DNA of 64,000 bases from Lomentospora prolificans (lineage: Eukaryota > Ascomycota > Sordariomycetes > Microascales > Microascaceae). The translations under genes and the position numbers were made by a program. Below are positions 56,019 to 64,000 of the stretch, piece by piece (positions within the stretch are counted from its first letter, which is position 1; every line of letters starts with the position of its first letter). Below the pieces are notes generated by a model, which did no database searches, had not been told where the DNA came from, and worked only from the letters and a program-made list of their open reading frames with translations. The stretch covers positions 1,736,001 through 1,800,000 of the forward strand of contig JARFXM010000011.1 of NCBI GenBank assembly GCA_029532625.1. The letters are read 5' to 3'.

Positions 56019-56369
56019 TTTTTGAGGAAATGTTTTAGACGATAACTCAAACAAAGAAACCTAGCCAAACGGGGTATGCGAATTGGAAGAGTTCTATGTA
56101 AAAAGACTTTGATGTCTTTTTATCGAGGCGAATCGTTTGGAAGGGAGTGGGTGAACGCGACAAAAGCCATTTAGCCCTTCGCAGACGCGTTGAAGTGGGC
56201 CGGAAAATCTTTGATCCTTATCGATAAGAGCAAAGGGAGATTGTCGTGTGGGCGTTTTCCTGCTGCGCTTCTCTACTACCATCATACCAAGCCAATCTCA
56301 TTCGTGATTTTTCCCTTCTTCTGTCCTCCTTTTGGGATTTGTCTCTTGTTCCATGTAAAATCCCTTCCG
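56019..56369. promoter_or_regulatory. Divergent promoter between NSE3 and SLS1
   Basis: 351 bases between two start codons on opposite strands. The right half is C/T-rich. A frame open upstream of SLS1 has no ATG, which supports the start at 56370. Confidence 0.6.
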
Positions 56370-59300
56370 ATGCTCTCCAAGGCTGCGTATGCTAGCCGCA
56401 TATGCCGAACATGTCGCTTCCACTTTTCCGGCACTAGCACCCGCGCCTGGCCGAATTCCATTGCTCCTACGTCTTCGCCTAGACAGCTTGGACGATTGCG
56501 ATTTTCTACGAACGCGAACGATGATGGCGAGCGCAAGTCTGATACGACCGAGAAAATTATAGAACAGGGCAAAGCGCCTGTTCGTGCGGAAGCCTCTCCC
56601 GCGGCAGAGCCTTCTAGCAGAGAAGCTACTGGCGACGATGTAGCTCCCACGACCGGCCCAGAAACTGGGGCACCCCCGGGCATTATCTTCGAGCGGGTGC
56701 TCGTGAAGGATAGGCAGAAGATCAAAGAGGGTATTAACCGTGGCCTTGACCTCGAGACCCCTAGCCTAGGCATGCCTATTCTTGGGCAGCCCGGTCACAC
56801 TATCATCCTTCGCGATCGCAAAAAGAAAAAGAGGAGGAACGATCCACCAAAGCTTATCGAGGAACAAGAGGAGGAAGGGACGTCTCTGAGCGGCTTCGAC
56901 CTCGAGGGAAGCCTGGAAGAGCAAAGGCGAGATATCACAATCGAAGAGGCGCGCCAGAATATTGACGAGCTCCGGCCGAAAGAGCCGCGCGACATGCTTG
57001 CTCGAGAGTTCGACGAAATCTTGAATACCCTAATAGAAGGCTTCACCATTGCGCAGCTCGGGGACTATGTATTCCATTTCATAACAGGGAAGTCGTCGCA
57101 TTCGGGACTCGAGCGCGATAGCCTGCTCAAGCCACTTACAAACCGCTCGGCCTCCGCGAGACACCGGACTACGCCCAGCTACCCATGGATCCAGGCGCAA
57201 TGGAGCTGGGTGCCGCCAAAGGATTATCCCTGGGGAAGCACTGCGAAGGAGCAGGTGGCCTTGGCTATAATGCGCATATGCTGGGACCTCAAGGTCATGG
57301 AGGAGGCTCCGTATATCGGCGAGCTTGAGATCAAGGTCGATGAGCAAATACTCAACTTCCTTCTGGGTACGTTTATATGAGTTATTTTACCATGGCCATG
57401 CAACACGAACTAACGTGCAATGACAAACAGTTGAAAACAAAGCTCTAAATGCTATAAAGAGATCCCTCGGCGAAGGCGCCAGCATTAAAATCAGACCCGA
57501 GAAGGAGAAGGTACATATCTTTGCTACGCGCTCAAAGTGCGATACTGTGCTCGCCCGCCTAAACGATTTTGTTTCTCGGATAAGAGAATCCAGTATTCCC
57601 TTGGAGCATCTTGGCGAGCGTCGGCTCAATAACGAGGATCTTCGCCAATTGAGCATGTTGACCGGCACGTACTTAAGGTACGAGACTCGCGACTCTCGAC
57701 TCGCCAAAGGCGGCTGTCCACCTCTCGGCTCGGTACGTTACTTACCCCGATTGACTATTCGCTGCAGCTTGATTTCCGCCGATTTGCTAACGCTTGTCTC
57801 CACCTTTTAGATCATGATTTCCCGACTTATGTCTAGAGAGGGAGATGACCTCCCCGGCCTCGAGACAACCCATGACGTCGTCTTTCGCCTCCTCCATACC
57901 GCAACCTCTCGAGGCGGTTTCAGCGTCAATCCAAGGCCAGTCGCTGGTTCGAGCCCACTACCGCCGCCTGAGAACCTCTGGCTTGCCAGGCACATGGGCG
58001 ACTACGGCAAACTTCCTTGGGACTACAGACACAAAAGGTTGGCGAGGAAGGTATCGCCTTGTCCGGCACAGGCTGAGGAAGCCGCTGACAGCGGGCGAGG
58101 TGGGGCTAGACGGATTCCTCTTGACACCCTGGTATACGCCCTCCGCCAGGAAGCCGAACGAGGGACTCCGTACGGGTGGAAGCCGTCCGAAGTTAAGACT
58201 TCTACCACTTTCGGCCACATTCTCTACGAATTCGACCCCAACGTAACGGCACCCTATGCCAAGATGGCCTCCTCTGATCAGCCGGGGCCGCTCTTCCCCA
58301 TCTCACCTCCCATCGCCGCCCTTAATGCTTTCAAAGACATGTCTTCCTCTCTAACCCCCCTACCGCCAACGAGGGTACAGCATCGAGTCTTGCCCCGGAG
58401 GAAGGGGATACTACCCCCCCAACTACAACAAACGCCGACCTGGATGCACCGCTCTCGACCGTCAAGCTCATCCTCCGCTTCATCCCTGACCCCAAAGAGC
58501 ATCCGGATACATGGCTCAGGGAATACCTCGAAACCCCGAAACCGGAAGAAAGGAGACTGCCAGAGGTCATCAAAACCCTCCGCAACGCCGGGGGGATCAC
58601 AGACTATGCCACCAGTCCCCATTCTAATGCGGACCCGGAGGTCTTTTACCAGCGCAGACTCGACCAGTATTCCCCCCCCAAGCTTGAACTCCACCTCAAC
58701 ATCAGGCCAGACCAGCTCGCCGGCCCGCTCGACTGGTCCAACACGGAGAAGCAGCTCTTCGTCGTAGCCGAATCCTGCACCAACAAGGTCCAACTCCCCT
58801 CGTGCGCTGTCGACGCCCAGATCGAGCAGTCCATCCGCTACGAGATGCTCCCCGAAGCCCTCGAGCAGGCGAACACCGTCCGCGACTTCATCGACGCCGC
58901 GAACCTCGATCTCTCCACGGGGAATCTGCGCACTCGGTCCCAAATGACCATCGAAATCCCCGACATGATTCACAAGGGTCATCGATACAGGACAAAGAAC
59001 AGTCCCTCCGCGAAGTTTGAGGGCCAGAGAGGAGCTATCCAGTTCGATAACGACCTCGAGGCCAAGACAAGCGTGAAATACCTCTTCGCCGGTCTAGAGC
59101 TCCACACCTTCGCCTCCGTCCCCTTTAAGGGCCACTCCCTCCGATACACCTCTGTCGAGGGCGGCCACCACGCGGGCCGCAGCGGGCGACTCTCCTTCGA
59201 CGCGACGACGTACCTCGACGACAAGGCAACGCCTGAATCAGATTCCGTGGTGAGCGACCCCTTCCGGAAAGCTTACCTCCAGGAGGTCTTGCAGATTGCC

Positions 59301-59375
59301 AAGGGTGCCTACTTCCCTTGGATCGGTGCCCGTCCTGTGGATCATGTCGCTTCTACAGACGAGCTGGGAGCTTAG
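56370..59375 (+). CDS. SLS1: Mitochondrial inner-membrane regulator SLS1, with a frame problem in exon 3
   Basis: Sls1 is a mitochondrial inner-membrane-associated protein that couples mitochondrial transcription and translation, with effects on COX1 expression. The exons are 56370-57366, 57431-57732 and 57811-59375. The N-terminus MLSKAAYASRICRTCRFHF is a typical presequence. Middle motifs include QAQWSWVPPKDYPWGS and a KH-like stretch (NAIKRSLGEGASIKIRPEKEK). At about 58340-58470 the reading changes frame: up to LNAFKDM it runs in one frame, and from about LSNPPTANEGTASSL through TVKLILRFIPDP it runs in another, up to the stop at 59375. Without correction the protein ends at 58767 after 751 residues. 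A missed intron (58375-58466, 92 bases, or 58341-58387, 47 bases, both weak) or a lost base in the C6 run near 58353 would explain it. The predicted full product is about 920-955 residues. Confidence 0.85.
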
Positions 59376-60045
59376 GCTCGGAGTTGGCTCGATCTTCTCT
59401 GTTGTGCGCGGACCTATGTACACTAAATCCCCTTTCTTGTATCGGTAATCTCTTTAATTGAGGATAAATTCATTGTATAACTAGACGGACGATGGAGAAG
59501 TCCTTGGCGGTAATATCACATTGTATCCTGGGGTTCCACTTGTTACAATAACTAGTGCAGCTACTCTGGCCTGTGTTTAATACTGGCGCTATAATATTAG
59601 GCTTATGCAGGAAACGACCCGAGGGCACACATACGCTGGCCCCATGAACGTAAAATTTAGAGTTGGGAAGCGGGAATTTATTTTTAGTCGCTTGGATCAA
59701 GGTACGCGAAAAGCGAGTCAAGACAAAACATAGACAACAATTGAGGATGAATATCACTTTGACATATCAAAGAACCAAGACAAAAAAAGTTCGGGAGAAA
59801 TCACTTCTTCGGGCTCTATTTTTTGGGGGTACTAAAGCACATGACAAAAAACCTTTCTGTCTGCAGATGCCGGACCATACCATCTCCCTTCGCACACCTT
59901 GGCACGAGGTAGTCCTTAAAGTGCTCATGCATCCTAGAGCAAAAACGATATTATAGCGCCATCGCAGAAGTGAGTACAGGTCCGACGAGCGAAGTGCTTC
60001 GCTGGATCACCCGCCGGAGTGGAGGGGTTTTTAGGGTGGGGCAAT
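59376..60045. other. Convergent intergenic region between SLS1 and TEF1
   Basis: 670 bases holding two 3' untranslated regions. No open frame is recognisable. It is A/T-rich in the middle, with possible polyadenylation signals. Confidence 0.6.
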
Positions 60046-62243
60046 TTATTTCTTGCCAGCCTTGGCAGCGGACTTGGTGACCTAGAGGATAGAGTTGTTA
60101 GTTTGAGCGGTGGCGTTGTGGAGTGAGTGGGGTAGTAACACATACCTTGGCGGAACCACCAGCGGACTTCTCGACGGACTTGATGACACCGACGGCGACG
60201 GTCTGACGCATGTCACGGACGGCGAAACGACCGAGAGGGGGATACTCGGTGAAGGACTCGACACACATGGGCTTGGAGGGAACCATCTTGACGATGGCGG
60301 CATCACCGGACTTGACGAACTTGGGGTTGTTCTCAACCGACTTACCGGTACGGCGGTCGATCTTCTCGAGGAGCTCGGAGAACTTGCAGGCAATGTGGGC
60401 AGTGTGGCAGTCAAGAACGGGAGCGTAACCAGCACCGATCTGGCCGGGGTGGTTAAGAACGATGACCTGGGCCTGGAAAGAGGCAGCACCCATGGGGGGG
60501 TCGTTCTTGGAGTCACCGCAGACGTTGCCACGGCGGATATCCTTGACGGAGACGTTCTTCACGTTGAAACCAACGTTGTCACCGGGAACACCCTCGCTGA
60601 GCTGCTCGTGGTGCATCTCAACGGACTTGACTTCAGTGGTGACGTTGGAGGGAGCGAAGGTAACGACCATACCGGGCTTGATGATACCGGTCTCGATACG
60701 GCCGACGGGCACAGTGCCAATACCACCGATCTTGTAAACATCCTGGAGGGGAAGACGGAGGGGCTTCTCAGTGGGACGCTTGGGAGGCTCGATGGAGTCG
60801 ATGGCCTCGAGGAGGGTCTTGCCGGTGAGGGTGTTGCCCTTGATCTCACGGTTCCAGCCCTTGTACCAGGGGCAGTTGGTGGAGGGGGTAAGCATGTTGT
60901 CACCGTGGAAACCAGAGATGGGGACGAAAGGAACGGCCTTGGGGTTGTAGCCGACCTTCTTGATGAAGTTGGAGGTCTCCTTGATGATCTCCTTGTATCG
61001 GTCCTCGGACCAGTTGTTGGTGTCCATCTTGTTGATGGCAACGATGAGGTTCTTGACACCGAGGGTGAAGGCGAGAAGAGCGTGCTCACGGGTCTGGCCA
61101 TCCTTGGAGATACCAGCCTCGAACTCACCAGTACCGGAGGCAATGATGAGAATGGCGCAATCAGCCTGGGAGGTACCAGTAATCATGTTCTTGATGAAGT
61201 CACGATGGCCAGGGGCGTCTGCAGAGTGGGGCATGCAACATTAGTCATACAAGTTCTCATGTTACTAGACTTCGACGTGTTCGGACGAAGAGTATCGAAT
61301 GAAGAAGGGGAAATATCATACCAATGACGGTAACCTGGTACCTAGGGGTCTCGAACTTCCAGAGAGCGATATCGATGGTGATACCTCGCTCACGCTCGGC
61401 CTTCAACTTGTCAAGGACCCAGGCATACTTGAAGGAACCCTTGCCGAGTTCAGCGGCTTCCTGTAGTGTGCGTTAGCAGCCGTCAATATGCTCGTCATGA
61501 TGCATAAAGCCCGAATGCGCAAGGAAAAAAATAATGCAATGCTCGGTGGGGTCCATACCCCGTCGCCTAAAGCGGCAAGAGGGGAGGGGCAATCTTAGAA
61601 CCCCACCAAGCAGGGGTGGAAGAGGGAAAAAAAGAACAGGTGGAACAGCTGCGGTCTTTGTGGCCACGCGAGTGGCAATGAGCCCAGCGAAAAAATTTTC
61701 TTCCATAGGAAAAATGGAAAACAAGAAGCGAAGCTGGAAGCGAAAAAATAGATGAAATGAGGACGCTTACCTTCTCGAACTTCTCGATGGTACGCTTGTC
61801 AATACCACCGCACTGGTAGATCAAGTGACCGGTCTGTTATCACACAGTTAGCCCCGCCACTCCAGGGGTATGCTAATCGCGGGGTTGCGAAAGCCACGAA
61901 CGACAGAGCCGCGTGGTAAGGACCAAGGTTTCAACTTACGGTGGTCGACTTGCCAGAGTCGACGTGTCTGAGAGCACGCATTGTTAGTAGCTAGTAGAGT
62001 CGATCTGTAATTCAGAGGACACGTACCCCTAGATAATTGCAGGTTAGCAGGCTGTTAAAAAAAAAAAGCTCAGACGGAAGATGAGGTGGCACGTACGATG
62101 ACGACGACGTTAAGGTGGCTCTTGTCTTCCTTACTGCGCAACAGTTAGTATTGGTGTCACCAGGGCGCGAGGAGATCGATCTATCGCGAATTCGATGAAT
62201 CTCGATCCTGGCGAGACAGAATTTTCTGGCAAACTTACCCCAT
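60046..62243 (-). CDS. TEF1: Translation elongation factor 1-alpha
   Basis: The GTPase that delivers aminoacyl-tRNA to the ribosome in the cytosol. Eight exons (minus strand): 62243-62239, 62133-62097, 62028-62027, 61967-61940, 61833-61771, 61460-61322, 61218-60146 and 60081-60046. The joined product is exactly 460 residues, the standard fungal length. It starts MGKEDKSHLNVVVIGHVDSGK. The G1 motif GHVDSGKS, then DAPGH, NKMD and the C-terminal KVTKSAAKAGKK are all present. Exon 3 is only GG; it supplies, with the next A, the invariant Gly of GHVD. Codon choice is strongly biased to C/G-ending codons, as expected for a very highly expressed gene. The 310-base intron (61461-61770) is the region widely used for fungal species typing. 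Confidence 0.97.
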
Positions 62244-64000
62244 GGTGACGGTTTAAAAGGTGGTAAAAAGTTGGATATGTAGGTTGAAAGGGAGTCTGAA
62301 CACGCTGGTCAGTTTGAGAACCTCCTCAGGATGAAGACGGTGATAGAAATGATGGAAAGTCGAAGGGAAACATACGCAGATTGGGATGCCAAATCGATCC
62401 TCGGTGTGCGAGACGATCAGAAAAGTTCAAAAGAGTATGATGGATGGAAGGAGAGGGAGATGGTGTTTTTAAAGGCGACTGGGGAAACAGATATGAGGGA
62501 AGTGAGGGGCAAATCACTTTTTTGGGAGGGGTAGATTTCAAAGTTTTTGTGCAGGCCTGGCCGGGAAACCACCATCCCACCTTTAGGGCAAGTCAGTGGG
62601 ACTTTCCGGATCCATCCAATCAGGCAGTTGACTTTCCCGACCGTGAAGTACTGTCTGTACCTCGAGAGTACCTTCCGGATGCCCAATTGTCCCCAGTCGC
62701 GCCTAACAAGAGTGTCTCCGTGACTCACGTAAGAGGCAGAGAACGAATCAACGATTCATCATTGCGTCGTGTACTCTGGTACTCCCCTTGTTCTCTACAG
62801 GAATCGCTGCATTACACGGTCCCTTCCAAGGCAAATTTTTGGCCCGTTATGTGGGGAAACCTGAGACTGCCATTGTGGCAAAGCGAGGGTGACCCTCTAT
62901 CGCGCAGCTTTTTTTTTTTTTTTCTCCCTCCTCTCTGCTCTCCACGTCCCTCGCTAGCGCCATCTACCAAAGCTATACTAGTCTAGTTGAATAAGTTGTC
63001 CCTTCCAAAGCTCTTATTACCATCGGACATCTCCATCAGACAACTGTGCGCGATTGAGTCCGTCAAGGTACGTGTCGAGTGGTGCCTACAGAGACTATTG
63101 AGGGGGAAGCGCGGATGGAGGGGCAAGAAAAAAAAAATCGATGGCGGGGTAACTTGCATCACAATGGCAGACGAAAATTTCGGGAGCTGTTTGGATCTAA
63201 TGCGACGTCCGTGGCATACGCCGCACTAGCATCAGCATAGCACAGGCTGCACCGCTGTGCAAAATCTAACGGACCTGGTCCAGGGTAAGCAGTAATACGC
63301 CTATGCCACCTCGCTGCATGTTCTCCTGGGTCCAATGTCTTCTGTTTTGGTTGGTGGCCAGAGGCAGGAGCATGGAAGCAACACGAGTCGCAGCAAGCGC
63401 CTCTGGCAACGACGCAGACATGGGTAGGTACAGCTTGATACAAAACACGACGTATTTGATTTTGGCGATTAGGTACCGGACCCATAGTATCAAACATACA
63501 CACACACACACAGGCACAGCAAACCCAAGGTCCGTGATACGCCCTGCCAAAAAGAAAACATGAGAGTTCGTACAGATCTGGGCCATGTTTTCCGCGCGGG
63601 ATAAAAGGAGCGCCCAGATTCGATAGGAGCCCCGGCATGCAGAACAGCGTGGGACTGGATGAGTACCCGCCGTGTACCTTGATAAAATGGAGGATTAGTC
63701 GGTAAAAATACATTGATAAATGTTGCGCTGAAAATCGAGGGGACTGGCCACATCATACCGACTCAGCACGGCCTTCCCCCCCTCCATTATCTCTAGGCTA
63801 GCTATGAGGGGGGCAAGTGCTTGACGATGGAAAAGCGTAATACATGGTAGATGTGGACAATATGGATCGAGGTATGGAACCTAGAACGGTCGAATTCGAG
63901 GCCAGGCAAAGGCCATCAACTTCTTCGCCGTATTACTCACTATAAAAGAGCCAATGACTCTGGCGGTATCCCTGCCCGGTTGTTGTCCATGTGATCTCAC
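62244..64000. other. TEF1 upstream region and non-coding DNA to the window end
   Basis: The TEF1 promoter lies directly to the right of 62243. It has no obvious TATA box. The open frames at 62444-62986 and 63159-63713 lack recognisable domains. A T-run (about 62911-62924) and a CA repeat (about 63496-63512) are present. Confidence 0.55.
63496..63512. repeat. CA dinucleotide microsatellite
   Basis: Eight CA units in a row, in non-coding DNA. Confidence 0.85.

Noticed and set aside
60110..61327. 405-codon open frame on the plus strand opposite TEF1
   Set aside because: It is the antisense shadow of the highly codon-biased TEF1 exon; its Gly/Asp/Leu-rich composition and lack of domains show this.
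63159..63713. 184-codon minus-strand frame near the window end
   Set aside because: It contains a Cys/Val run that is just the CA microsatellite translated, and has no domain.

Overview
The window is nuclear DNA of a filamentous ascomycete (Pezizomycotina, most likely Sordariomycetes). The reasons are short spliceosomal introns of mostly 50-110 bases with CTRAC-like branch points, pyrimidine-rich 5' leaders, a 460-residue EF-1 alpha of fungal type, and a mix of genes (SLS1, WHI3, GPI2, NSE3, HOM2, a Rap/Rsr1 GTPase, an Asn-rich secreted protein) that fits this group. The species cannot be named from sequence alone. There is no CRISPR array, no rRNA and no recognisable intact transposon.

Layout. 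(1) 1-2.9 kb: a long leader and a two-exon gene for a secreted Asn/Gly-rich protein. (2) 2.9-7.2 kb: non-coding, with homopolymer runs and one frame-broken coding-like remnant. (3) 7.2-8.5 kb: HOM2, aspartate-semialdehyde dehydrogenase, four exons. (4) 8.5-14.4 kb: non-coding, with one interrupted ORF. (5) 14.4-15.3 kb: a single-pass membrane protein with a PPxY motif. (6) 17.9-18.5 kb: a small predicted secreted or membrane protein on the minus strand. (7) 18.5-25.6 kb: non-coding. (8) 25.6-27.3 kb: GPI2/PIG-C. (9) 28.2-29.4 kb: an eight-exon Rap1/Rsr1-type GTPase on the minus strand, with a probable GC-AG intron. (10) 29.4-48.2 kb: a gene-poor stretch of almost 19 kb in which the only supported gene is an intron-containing tRNA-Met. 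(11) 48.2-49.9 kb: a Whi3-like RNA-binding protein. (12) 52.3-62.2 kb: a compact housekeeping cluster with a double MYND-like zinc protein (-), SF3b subunit 5 (+), NSE3/MAGE (-), mitochondrial SLS1 (+) and EF-1 alpha TEF1 (-). It contains two divergent promoters and two convergent ends. (13) 62.2-64 kb: the TEF1 upstream region and non-coding sequence.

The genes do not form one pathway. They cover amino-acid synthesis (HOM2), GPI anchoring (GPI2), polarity signalling (Rap/Rsr1), RNA control (WHI3), splicing (SF3b5), genome maintenance (NSE3), mitochondrial expression (SLS1) and translation (TEF1). I did not find a convincing new multi-gene system. The most unusual signals are at gene-structure level: a 2-base microexon in TEF1, needed to keep the invariant P-loop glycine; a GC-AG intron in the P-loop of the Rap-like gene; an ATG-only first exon in the SF3b5 gene; a frame break in SLS1; and an upstream ORF overlapping the WHI3 start codon.
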